Shown here in pieces: positions 1-7,413 of a stretch of 18,955 bases of DNA (positions within the stretch are counted from its first letter, which is position 1; each line of letters begins with the position of its first letter). Source of the DNA: JAUVXY01 sp964392345 (GTDB lineage Bacteria; Actinomycetota; Humimicrobiia; Humimicrobiales; Humimicrobiaceae); assembly GCA_964392345.1 (NCBI GenBank), contig CAYMPQ010000031.1, positions 1-18,955 of the forward strand. Direction: 5' to 3'. The notes under the pieces were generated by a model. It saw only the letters and a list, made by a program, of their open reading frames with translations, was not told the origin of the DNA and did not search any database. Both the position numbers and the translations under genes were made by a program.

Positions 1-55
1 GAAAAACCTCAACGGATTTTAAGTCCGTTGCGTCTACCAATTCCGCCACTCGGGC
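1..55 (-). tRNA. tRNA-Leu (anticodon TAA), 3' part cut off by the window edge
   Basis: Read on the minus strand from 55 downward, the sequence opens with acceptor strand GCCCGAG, then TG and a D-arm containing GGTAGA. The anticodon stem ACGGA/TCCGT closes the loop CTTAAAA, which gives anticodon TAA and reads Leu codon UUA. The sequence after the anticodon stem begins what should be the long class II variable arm. The T-arm and the 3' acceptor strand lie beyond base 1. It follows the ppx gene on the same strand, an arrangement I recall from Actinobacteriota chromosomes. Identity is secure from the stem pairing and anticodon; only completeness is unknown. Confidence 0.93.
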
Positions 56-102
56 TAAGACTAGAACATACTTTACCAAAAACAAACGGCGCTGTCTAAG
101 TA

Positions 103-132
103 TTTATAAAATAAACAAACACCAACTATCAA
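103..132 (-). promoter_or_regulatory. Possible sigma-70/A promoter for tRNA-Leu
   Basis: On the minus strand a TTGATA -35-like hexamer (127-132) and a TATAAA -10-like hexamer (103-108) are separated by 18 bases. They lie about 50 bases upstream of the tRNA 5' end, in the gap after ppx. The region is AT-rich, so chance matches are possible. The tRNA could also be read through from ppx. Confidence 0.35.
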
Positions 133-161
133 ATGTTAATTTTGTTGTGGTGAAGATTTTA

Positions 162-1178
162 TCAGAAATTAGCGAGGCTGTAAATAATACCATCCAATAT
201 ATCATTCTCGCTTACTACTATACTAGTTTCTTCCAATAACTCCATTATTTCCAGCACTACTGCAGCCCCTCCTATTATGACATCTGCTCTCTCCGGTTCA
301 AGGCCTGTAACTTTTTTCCTTTCCTGCAAATTTAGACTACACAGATTTTTATAGATCTGCTTTATTTTACCAAGACTTAATATATGGTGATGTATCTTTT
401 CCCTGTTGTACTCTCTTAAATTTAAATCAATAGCAGCCAGCGTAGTAATAGTCCCGGCCAATCCAATGATAAATGAAAAACCATTTTTTTTGATTTTTTC
501 TACAGTATTTTTTAATTCTTTTCTTATAAAAACTCGCATATTATTTAAATCATCTATCGGCGGCGGATTAGAATTTATAAATTTTTCTGTTAGCCTGACA
601 CATCCTATATCTATGCTTTCTGTTAAAATTACAGAGCAGCTATAGCTTCCTAATATAGATTCACTGCTCCCTCCCCCTATATCAACTACCAATACATTTT
701 CACAGCAGCTTCTGTCCTTATAGCTAACTTTGCTCCTACTGCAAGACTTACCACTTCTAAATCTCTCCACCCTGCATAATATTGACCCTATATCAACATC
801 TCTAACTGCCCCGGTAAAACTAAAATATGCTTCCCTGTCACCTGAAACTATTTCTACCTGCATACCTAATTTTTCGTATATATAAGATAGAAACCAATCA
901 CTATTTGATGCCTGCCTGAGGGCGCTTGTACCTATGGCTTTATATTTGCTGACTTTTTCTTTCTCCATTAACTGCTTGTATCCAGATAAAACTTCTAATG
1001 TTTTTTCAGCAGAATCTCCTGAAATTTCCCCGGTTCTATCCAAATTCCTTCCAATTCTTGTAATTGCCATCTTCCTTGCAAGAGTTATGAATTTTCCATT
1101 TTTATATTCTGCTATTAGTAGTCGGGTGGAGTTAGTTCCTATATCAATTGAAGCTAATTTCATCGGCATTGCTTGCAT
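162..1178 (-). CDS. ppx: Ppx/GppA-family exopolyphosphatase / pppGpp phosphohydrolase
   Basis: This ASKHA-fold phosphatase is predicted to remove phosphate from polyphosphate or pppGpp in the cytosol. The N-terminal nucleotide/phosphate loop SIDIGTNSTRLL is at residues 10-21. The catalytic glutamate region VSGDREAY (E116) aligns with the family SGEEEA motif. The second phosphate loop VVDIGGGSSE is at 164-173, and a GLAGTITT segment follows near residue 240. At 338 residues it is a short, single-module form without the extra C-terminal domain of long Ppx proteins. Residues about 127-161 form an unusual Ser/Arg/Lys/Cys-rich insert just before the second phosphate loop. The start is uncertain: ATGs occur at 1178, 1169 and 1163 and none has a clear Shine-Dalgarno site. 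MKLASID at 1163 would best match family N-termini. It lies 55 bases downstream of the divIC-like gene, as in Gram-positive gene orders. Whether polyphosphate or pppGpp is the main substrate cannot be read from sequence. Confidence 0.9.
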   Translation of the reverse strand: MQAMPMKLASIDIGTNSTRLLIAEYKNGKFITLARKMAITRIGRNLDRTGEISGDSAEKTLEVLSGYKQLMEKEKVSKYKAIGTSALRQASNSDWFLSYIYEKLGMQVEIVSGDREAYFSFTGAVRDVDIGSILCRVERFRSGKSCSRSKVSYKDRSCCENVLVVDIGGGSSESILGSYSCSVILTESIDIGCVRLTEKFINSNPPPIDDLNNMRVFIRKELKNTVEKIKKNGFSFIIGLAGTITTLAAIDLNLREYNREKIHHHILSLGKIKQIYKNLCSLNLQERKKVTGLEPERADVIIGGAAVVLEIMELLEETSIVVSENDILDGIIYSLANF

Positions 1179-1233
1179 GTGTTATTTTAGAGTTCTTTAA
1201 ATATTGTCAGTGTGTTTTACAGATACAACTGCT

Positions 1234-1668
1234 TTACTGATTATTTATTTCTTTGTTGTAAAAATTTTTTATATTTTCCCACAGGTCAGCATTTGAATAT
1301 GCGTCATCGCTTAACTCTGTTTTAGTTTTAGATTGCCCTTGCCCAGAGTCTTCATCCTTCTCTATTGTTACATAGAAGTTTATTTCGTTCTCATCGCCTG
1401 TCATATTAAACTGCTTCCTTGCTTCAAGCTCCACCGTATCTTCCTGGTATAAACTTTTCTCAAGCGCCAGCAGCTTAATATTATTATTTCTTATCCAGCT
1501 TAATTTTTCTTCAAGCTCTACAATTTTTTCCCTCTTTTCAATTACATCTACAATTTGATTTATGGAGAAAAAAATAGTCAACACAACAGACACTAAAAAT
1601 ATGCCAATAAAAATATTTATCTTAGACTTTCCGGAAAGTCCGCCTTCAGCCTTAATATTTTTACTCAT
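1234..1668 (-). CDS. DivIC/FtsB-like septum formation initiator
   Basis: Small bitopic membrane protein of the FtsB/DivIC type, which pairs with FtsL/DivIB (FtsQ) in the division complex. From the ATG at 1668 it has 144 residues. They comprise a short basic cytoplasmic N-terminus, one membrane span at about residues 17-36, a Glu/Lys-rich heptad coiled coil at about 40-75, the family-like segment ELEARKQFNMTGDENEI, and an acidic polar tail. The open frame extends upstream to a TTG at 1794. I chose 1668 because AGGCAGGT sits just before it and because a candidate promoter overlaps the upstream extension. The family is highly divergent, so the call rests on architecture, the ARxxFxM-like motif and position next to ppx. 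The tail after the motif is longer than usual. Confidence 0.78.
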   Translation of the reverse strand: MSKNIKAEGGLSGKSKINIFIGIFLVSVVLTIFFSINQIVDVIEKREKIVELEEKLSWIRNNNIKLLALEKSLYQEDTVELEARKQFNMTGDENEINFYVTIEKDEDSGQGQSKTKTELSDDAYSNADLWENIKNFYNKEINNQ

Positions 1669-1766
1669 TTTTACCTGCCTTGCTTTAAATTTACTACTAA
1701 CTTGCTGCTTTTTTGCTGTATTTTTAAAATTTAAGTAATTTTTTTCATATGGAAATTTTATATATA

Positions 1767-1794
1767 AGTATATCATATTTTGCAATAATCCCAA
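1767..1794 (-). promoter_or_regulatory. Candidate promoter for the divIC-like gene and ppx
   Basis: On the minus strand TTGGGA (1789-1794) and TATACT (1767-1772) are separated by 16 bases. Transcription would begin near 1760, giving a leader of about 90 bases before the ATG at 1668. This lies in the divergent gap between the divIC-like gene and ktrB, where a minus-strand promoter is expected. Moderate match only. Confidence 0.4.
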
Positions 1795-1871
1795 TATTGG
1801 CTAACACATCAGCCAGCAACAAAAAACAATTGTCTTTACATGTCAATTCTACTAAAATGGTTATTTAAAAG

Positions 1872-1900
1872 TTTGACTTATTGCCAAATCGGGGTATAAT
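1872..1900 (+). promoter_or_regulatory. Near-consensus sigma-70/A promoter for ktrBA
   Basis: TTGACT (1872-1877) and a perfect TATAAT (1895-1900) are separated by 17 bases. This is an almost ideal housekeeping promoter. Transcription should start near 1907, leaving a leader of about 36 bases before ktrB. It is the best promoter in the window and drives the only plus-strand genes. Confidence 0.85.
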
Positions 1901-1942
1901 ACATTTTTTTAATTATTTTAAACATTTAAATATTGTAATACA

Positions 1943-3289
1943 ATGAAAGAAATTCCCCTATTTTCCTCAAAGACACGAAACCAAATCGCAAAACAAGTTT
2001 TTCTTGGGTTCGCAGTAGCTATATTTATAGGCTCCCTTATCTTATCTATACCCCAAATGACTGAGGGTGGAAAAATAAGCTACATAGACGCAGTTTTTAC
2101 TTCTACCTCTTCTATTTGTGTCACAGGGTTAATAGTCCAGGATACACCAACTTACTTTACAGATATCGGAAAAATAGTAATACTTATTATGATCCAATTA
2201 GGCGGACTTGGCATAATGACTGTTGGTTCCATATTTGGCCTGCTTCTTGGAAGAAAAATTAACATAAGAGATAAATTTTATGTTAGTTCCAGCTTTGGTA
2301 CAAAACAACCATTTAGCACTTATAAATTTTTTATGGTAATTGCTGCTACTACATTTACTATTGAGTTTATAGGTTTTATTTTAATGTCAGCTATATTTTA
2401 TTTTAAATACTGCTATCCTCTAAAGTCTGCTTTTACCTTCGGTCTGTTTCATACTATCAGTGCATTTAATAATGCTGGTTTTTCGCTCTACTCAAGCAGT
2501 CTCAAAAGCTTTGCAGGAGATATACCGCTAAACCTGCTGTTTATGCTGCTAATATTTTTAGGAGGGATAGGATTTCCAGTAATATCAGAAATCATTGCCT
2601 TCAAGCGAATTAAAAATCTTTCCCTCCACTCAAGAGTAGTTTTAACCATGTCCTTTGGATTAATAATAACAGGTGCGTTGCTATTCTTTCTCCTTGAGTT
2701 TAAAAACTCACAGTCTATTGGTAACTTGCCTGTTTCAACAAAAATTTTATCCAGTTTTTTCCAATCTGTTACTGCCAGAACAGCTGGCTTTAATACAACA
2801 CATATTTCAAAACTAAATTACTCAACACTTTTTATGCTGGCCATGTTCATGTTTATAGGCGCTTCTCCCGGAGGAACAGGTGGAGGAATAAAAACAACAA
2901 CATTCGCGGCAGTTGCAGCAGGAGTTCTCAGTTCACTTAGAGGAAGAAAACATGTAACCTTTTGGAGAAAAAGATTACCTGAAAGTTTAATTCAAAGAGC
3001 CCTAACAATAACTCTTGTTGCAATCGCCATTATATTTTTTTCTACAATAGCGATATTAACATTTGAAAAATGTTCGCTGGCAGAAGCCTTTTTTGAGGTG
3101 GTGTCAGCCTTTGGAACAGTTGGCTTAAGTACAGGGATAACACCTGCGCTGACTACTCAAAGCAAGATAATATTGATACTGTGTATGTTTATTGGTAGAA
3201 TTGGCATAAGTACATTATCAGTTGCCATTGCAATCAGAGGAACTGTAAATAAAATTAGTTACCCTGAGGATACAATGACCATTGGATAA
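1943..3289 (+). CDS. ktrB: KtrB/TrkH-type potassium channel subunit
   Basis: Integral membrane ion-translocating subunit of a Ktr potassium uptake system, working with the RCK regulator encoded next. The 448-residue hydrophobic protein shows the four pore-loop repeats of the Trk/Ktr/HKT superfamily. Their filter glycines are G62 (STSSICVTGL), G179 (ISAFNNAGF), G282 (SVTARTAGF) and G394 (VSAFGTVGL). The glycine-rich intramembrane gate loop of KtrB, SPGGTGGGIKTTT, is at about 308-320. The length matches KtrB rather than the longer TrkH. The ATG at 1943 follows the promoter by about 40 bases, but no Shine-Dalgarno sequence precedes it, so initiation may depend on a short unstructured AT-rich leader. 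The gene and its partner interrupt the minus-strand cluster between pyk and the divIC-like gene. Confidence 0.95.
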   Translation: MKEIPLFSSKTRNQIAKQVFLGFAVAIFIGSLILSIPQMTEGGKISYIDAVFTSTSSICVTGLIVQDTPTYFTDIGKIVILIMIQLGGLGIMTVGSIFGLLLGRKINIRDKFYVSSSFGTKQPFSTYKFFMVIAATTFTIEFIGFILMSAIFYFKYCYPLKSAFTFGLFHTISAFNNAGFSLYSSSLKSFAGDIPLNLLFMLLIFLGGIGFPVISEIIAFKRIKNLSLHSRVVLTMSFGLIITGALLFFLLEFKNSQSIGNLPVSTKILSSFFQSVTARTAGFNTTHISKLNYSTLFMLAMFMFIGASPGGTGGGIKTTTFAAVAAGVLSSLRGRKHVTFWRKRLPESLIQRALTITLVAIAIIFFSTIAILTFEKCSLAEAFFEVVSAFGTVGLSTGITPALTTQSKIILILCMFIGRIGISTLSVAIAIRGTVNKISYPEDTMTIG

Positions 3290-3346
3290 CGTGCCAGAAG
3301 TAAGCAAAATAATATAAATTTAAAAATAAGGTAACTGTAAATTATT

Positions 3347-4009
3347 ATGAAAAAACAATTTTTAGTGATAGGACTGGGAAGATTCGGGGCAAGTGTTGCA
3401 ACAACATTCGCCAATGCTGGATATAGCGTAGTTGGAATAGACCAATCAGAAAATCGTATTCAAAGAGTTTCTGAAGAAATAGCAGATGTTATTAAATGTG
3501 ATGCCACTGATTCAGACATACTCGACTCTATAGGTATTTCAGACTTTGAAGCAGTAATAGTTTGTATAGGTGAAAAATATATACAAAACTCAATACTGGT
3601 AACTTTGCTTTTAAAGGAAAAGGGAGCAAAAAAAATTATTGCTAAGGCAGGTACTAAAACACAAAGCAGAGTTCTCCTAAAGGTAGGAGCAGACAATGTA
3701 GTATTCCCTGAAAAGGATATGGGAGAAAGAGTTGCCAAGAGCCTTATAAGTGCCAACATGATGGACTTTTTGGAAGTTAGCCCTGAAGTGAGCATAGTTG
3801 AGATGAAGGTTTCAAAAATGATGATTGGCAAAAATTTAATTGAATTAAATTTAAGGCATAAATATGGAGTGACTATAATCAGCATTAAAAACAGAAAAAA
3901 TGAGATAACAGCTCCGCCGGATGTGAATTATAGATTTGAAGAAGACGATGTTATGACTTTAATTGGCGGAAACAAACAGCTAAAAAAACTCCGCTTCATT
4001 GACGCATAA
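3347..4009 (+). CDS. ktrA: KtrA/TrkA-type RCK regulatory subunit of potassium uptake
   Basis: Cytoplasmic gating ring protein that binds nucleotides and controls the KtrB channel. The N-terminal Rossmann RCK_N domain (about 1-130) has the loop GLGRFG at residues 9-14 and an acidic residue, D32, at the end of the second strand (VVGIDQSE). A C-terminal RCK_C (TrkA_C) domain covers about 135-218. In several Gram-positive bacteria this second domain binds cyclic di-AMP; that is family knowledge and not visible here. The 220-residue length is normal for KtrA. It starts 57 bases after ktrB with AAGG about 15 bases before the ATG, a rather long spacing. It ends 10 bases before the convergent end of pyk, with no hairpin terminator between them. 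Confidence 0.95.
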   Translation: MKKQFLVIGLGRFGASVATTFANAGYSVVGIDQSENRIQRVSEEIADVIKCDATDSDILDSIGISDFEAVIVCIGEKYIQNSILVTLLLKEKGAKKIIAKAGTKTQSRVLLKVGADNVVFPEKDMGERVAKSLISANMMDFLEVSPEVSIVEMKVSKMMIGKNLIELNLRHKYGVTIISIKNRKNEITAPPDVNYRFEEDDVMTLIGGNKQLKKLRFIDA

Positions 4010-4019
4010 TTTTTTAGTC

Positions 4020-5483
4020 CTATTCAACTTTTCTAACATTAATAAAATTTGTGCTTCCAGGTTTATGTGTCATAATCCCACCGGTTATGACTACTGTGTC
4101 CCCAGCATTTATATAATTTAACTTTTTTGAAACCTCTATAGTATTTTCTATCATGTCGTTAATATTCTCCGTAAATTCAGTTTTAGCAGGAATTACACCC
4201 CAGCTTAGCATTAGCTGTCTTACAACCCACCCGTGGGGGCTGGCACCAATTATTATACTTTTTGGCCTGTTTTTTGAAACCTGTTTTGCGGTATGCCCCG
4301 ACTGAGTTGAGGAAAGAATAGCTTTCGCACTTAATGCATTTGCCATTTCACAGGAAGAAAAACTAATTGCCTCAGTTATCGTATTCTGAGCAATATTAAA
4401 CTTCTTTCGAAGGATAGCATTATTTCGCACTATGGCACTGTAATCTAAAACCATCTCTGTTTTTTTTATTATTTTAGCCATCATTTCCAAAGATTCTACA
4501 GGATACTTTCCAATAGCAGTCTCGCCTGAAAGCATAACAGCATCAGAACCATCTAATATAGCATTGGCCACATCACTGACTTCTGCTCTTGTTGGTCTTG
4601 GATTTCTAATCATTGAATCCAGCATTTGAGTTGCAGTTATGACAGGCTTTCCCACCATATTAGATTTCACTATTATCGTTTTCTGTATAGATGGAACATC
4701 CTCGGCTTTAACTTCTATTCCTAAATCTCCTCTGGCTATCATGATAGCATCAGTATATTTTAGTATATCATCAAAATTGTCAACTGCTTCGTGTTTTTCA
4801 ATTTTTGCTACTACCATAGCATTGCTACCTTTATCTTCAATAATCTCTTTTATTTTCTTAATATCTCCGCCATTTCTGACAAAAGACTGTGCAATAAAAT
4901 CTACTCCTATATCTAAACCAAAATTTAAAAAATTCAGATCTTTCTCGGTTATCGAATCTGTGTTAACTGATATTCCAGGAAGATTTATGCCCTTATGGGA
5001 TTTAAGTACTCCTCCTCTAACAACCTTGCAGATTGATATCTTTTTAGATTTTTTAATTTCCAGAACCCTGCATTCAATCAGTCCATCATCTATAAAAATT
5101 ACAGCACCCACATATATGTCTTCTATAAACTTATCGTAATCAACTTTTACAACTTCTTTTATGCCATCCCCTGTATTTGCCCTGTCAACCTTATATTTCT
5201 CATCAGTCGTAAGAATAATTTTTTCTCCATCTTCAACAATTATTTCTTTTTCTAATTTTCCTATCCTTATCTTTGGACCCTGGAGATCAAGCATAATAGC
5301 AGTATTTTTGCCATACTCTTTTGAAATTCTTCTAACTATTTCTACGATCTCCAAAATTTCCTGCTTACCACTATGAGAAGTATTTATTCTAACAATATCC
5401 ATGCCGCTTGATATAAGTTTTTGCAAGATTTTCTCATTTCTGCTTGATGGACCTATTGTGCAAACAATTTTAGTTTTTTTCAT
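4020..5483 (-). CDS. pyk: Pyruvate kinase
   Basis: Catalyses phosphoenolpyruvate + ADP to pyruvate + ATP, the last step of glycolysis, in the cytosol. The 487-residue protein keeps the family landmarks. These are the N-terminal CTIGPSS and VRINTSHS with R32 and N34, MLDLQGPKIR with D66, the AKIE and MIARGDLGIEV segments carrying the catalytic lysine and divalent-metal ligands, and ATQMLDSMIRNPRPTRAE. A B-domain cap lies at about 70-170 and a C-terminal allosteric domain at about 350-487. It lacks the extra C-terminal PEP-utiliser-like domain of Bacillus pyruvate kinases. Its ATG overlaps the mazG stop as ATGA and is preceded by GAAGGGA within mazG, so the two are translationally coupled. In the actinobacterial version of this neighbourhood I recall eno here, so another glycolytic gene occupies the slot. 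Confidence 0.97.
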   Translation of the reverse strand: MKKTKIVCTIGPSSRNEKILQKLISSGMDIVRINTSHSGKQEILEIVEIVRRISKEYGKNTAIMLDLQGPKIRIGKLEKEIIVEDGEKIILTTDEKYKVDRANTGDGIKEVVKVDYDKFIEDIYVGAVIFIDDGLIECRVLEIKKSKKISICKVVRGGVLKSHKGINLPGISVNTDSITEKDLNFLNFGLDIGVDFIAQSFVRNGGDIKKIKEIIEDKGSNAMVVAKIEKHEAVDNFDDILKYTDAIMIARGDLGIEVKAEDVPSIQKTIIVKSNMVGKPVITATQMLDSMIRNPRPTRAEVSDVANAILDGSDAVMLSGETAIGKYPVESLEMMAKIIKKTEMVLDYSAIVRNNAILRKKFNIAQNTITEAISFSSCEMANALSAKAILSSTQSGHTAKQVSKNRPKSIIIGASPHGWVVRQLMLSWGVIPAKTEFTENINDMIENTIEVSKKLNYINAGDTVVITGGIMTHKPGSTNFINVRKVE

Positions 5484-6361
5484 AATCCCTTCTTTTTAGC
5501 CCCTTCCCACAACTTATCTTTTTCTTTTAGAGATAATTTTTTAAAATCTAAATTATTTTCTTCAGCATACTTTTCCATAAAATCAAATCTTTTTATAAAC
5601 TTCCTGCACGTTTGCCTTAAGCACTGTTCGCAATCTATTCCAAGGTGGCGGCTAAAGTTTACAATACTAAATAAAACATCCCCAATTTCATCTCTTATGT
5701 TGCCGGTATTGCTAACTTCATTCTTTAAAATTATTTCTTTCCCATCACACTTAAAACCATCTATTTCCCTGTCAATCTCATCCACTTCTTCTTTTATCTT
5801 CTCAAAGACTTCTTTTAGGTTATCCCAATCAAACCCCAGCCTGGATGCCCTGTTTTGTATTTCGTAAGCATAATGAAGAGACGGCAAAATCTTAGGGATA
5901 TTGCTAAACATAGAGTCTTGTTTTTGAGGATTTTCCTTCCTTTCTTTTTTCTTGATGTTTTCCCAATTTGCTAATATCTCTCCGCTGCTTTTTAGAACTT
6001 CGCTTCCGAATACATGTGGATGTCTCCTTATAAGTTTATTAATTATGCCTTTCAGCACTTCGGAGATATCGAATTTTCTGCTCTCGCTTGCTATTTGGCT
6101 ATGAAATACAACTTGCAGCAGTAAATCTCCCAGCTCCTCCTTTAACCCTTTGAAATCACTATTTTCAATACACTCTACAGCTTCATAAGTTTCTTCAATT
6201 AAATTTCTCTTGATAGTCTCGTGATTTTGCTCTATGTCCCATGTACAGCCATCCAGTGACCGCAACTTTTTCATAATACTTACAAGAATAGAGAACAGTA
6301 TACTGCTGTCTTTTATATCATCTATTTTTTTAAGGTCGTAATCACTTAATTCGTGCTTCAT
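5480..6361 (-). CDS. mazG: MazG nucleoside triphosphate pyrophosphohydrolase
   Basis: Hydrolyses (d)NTPs to NMPs and pyrophosphate, cleaning the nucleotide pool; all-alpha NTP-PPase fold. The protein has two MazG repeats. The N-terminal one contains LRSLDGCTWDIEQNHETI (34-50), the metal-binding EETYE (56-60) and EELGD (75-79), followed by IRRHPHVFG (111-119). The second, at about 180-275, contains KIKEEVDEID, IRDEIGDVLFS and a CRKFIKRF segment. At 293 residues it is slightly longer than E. coli MazG. The ATG overlaps the stop of the upstream foldase gene (ATGA) and is preceded by GAGGAG. The stop likewise overlaps the pyk ATG, forming a tight foldase-mazG-pyk operon. Confidence 0.96.
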   Translation of the reverse strand: MKHELSDYDLKKIDDIKDSSILFSILVSIMKKLRSLDGCTWDIEQNHETIKRNLIEETYEAVECIENSDFKGLKEELGDLLLQVVFHSQIASESRKFDISEVLKGIINKLIRRHPHVFGSEVLKSSGEILANWENIKKKERKENPQKQDSMFSNIPKILPSLHYAYEIQNRASRLGFDWDNLKEVFEKIKEEVDEIDREIDGFKCDGKEIILKNEVSNTGNIRDEIGDVLFSIVNFSRHLGIDCEQCLRQTCRKFIKRFDFMEKYAEENNLDFKKLSLKEKDKLWEGAKKKGL

Positions 6362-7374
6362 TTCTCCTCAGTACCTTCACCTTCATCGGTAGGAAAGCTT
6401 TCTATATCAACATAATACTTGATGTCAGCACTTTTTCTAAGAGAATCTGTAAAACTTTTCCATTTTTCCTCTTTAAAAACATTTCCTAAATAATTTATAA
6501 TTGTGCCTTCAACTTCCTCAAAATCTTCTGTGTGCTCTTCCTGCTTATCAGTAATTTTAATAATATGAAAACCATAGGACGTTTCAATTATTTCACTAAC
6601 TTCACCAACATCCATTAAAAAAGCAACCTCGTCTATTTCTTCCACCAGCTGGCCTTTGGATATATACCCTAAATCTCCTCCGTTTACACTGCTTGCAGTA
6701 TCATCAGAATATTTTTCCGCAAGATCTTCAAATTTTTCTCCTTCATCCAATTTAGTTTCAACATATTTTATCTTTTCTAAAGCTTCTTCCCTGCCTTCCT
6801 CATTTTCTCCTTCATTTGAAGAAACCATAGCCAAAATATGGCTGATTTTCACACTCTCATGAACTTTAAACAGCACCTCTTTATTTTCATCGTAATATTC
6901 TCTTGCCTGATCGGGGCTCACAAAAATATTTTCGGTAACCTTTTCAAAAATTTTACCAACTAAAATCTGGGCGCTAAGTTCTTCTTTTAAAAACTTTGTG
7001 CTTATATTCTTCTCCTTTAAGTCCTTTTCAAAATCACTCTGTGTTGGATATGAGCCGGCAATTGCTTCAAATTGCCCGTCAACTTCTGCTGCGTCTACTT
7101 CAATATTATTTTCTTTTGCATATTCCTCAAGAAGCTTTTTATCTATCAGTGAATTAATTATTATAGTTTTAGCAGATTTAAGTTCATCGCTATCTTCAGA
7201 TAAATCAGCATCAGGATTCTGATTTTTTAAAAATTCAATGTAAGTGTTAACTTCGCTTTGTTTAATTTTTACACCATTTACAGAAGCAACTGTTTCGCTG
7301 CAGCCAACAAATAAAAAGGAAACAACAATAATTGCAAGTACGGCTAAAAACAATGCAAACCTATTTTTTTTCAA
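6358..7374 (-). CDS. PrsA/SurA-type parvulin foldase lipoprotein
   Basis: Extracytoplasmic peptidyl-prolyl cis-trans isomerase and chaperone that helps exported proteins fold. Residues 1-24 form a lipoprotein signal: MKKNR, a hydrophobic core, then FVGC with acylated Cys25. The -3 residue is Phe rather than the usual Leu, a mild deviation. A SurA_N-like helical region covers about 30-165 (SVNGVKIKQSEV, then helices). A parvulin domain covers about 170-275 and has VKISHILA, YSDDTASSVNGGDLG, GEVSEIIET and SYGFHIIKI, so the active site looks complete. The tail is acidic. Translation starts at TTG (7374), supported by AGAAGG seven bases upstream and because MKKNR makes a proper signal. It follows mfd by 39 bases and overlaps mazG by four. 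It could be named prsA (Firmicutes) or treated as the lpqU/SurA-like gene at this position in Actinobacteriota. Confidence 0.88.
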   Translation of the reverse strand: MKKNRFALFLAVLAIIVVSFLFVGCSETVASVNGVKIKQSEVNTYIEFLKNQNPDADLSEDSDELKSAKTIIINSLIDKKLLEEYAKENNIEVDAAEVDGQFEAIAGSYPTQSDFEKDLKEKNISTKFLKEELSAQILVGKIFEKVTENIFVSPDQAREYYDENKEVLFKVHESVKISHILAMVSSNEGENEEGREEALEKIKYVETKLDEGEKFEDLAEKYSDDTASSVNGGDLGYISKGQLVEEIDEVAFLMDVGEVSEIIETSYGFHIIKITDKQEEHTEDFEEVEGTIINYLGNVFKEEKWKSFTDSLRKSADIKYYVDIESFPTDEGEGTEEK

Positions 7375-7413
7375 CTCTTACCTTCTTTCTTTTTAAACAT
7401 TACAAACCACTTT

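Noticed and set aside
1669..1794. Upstream extension of the divIC-like frame from TTG 1794 (42 extra residues)
   Set aside because: It starts at TTG without a ribosome binding site, is unlike FtsB/DivIC N-termini, and a promoter candidate lies inside it; ATG 1668 has AGGCAGGT upstream.
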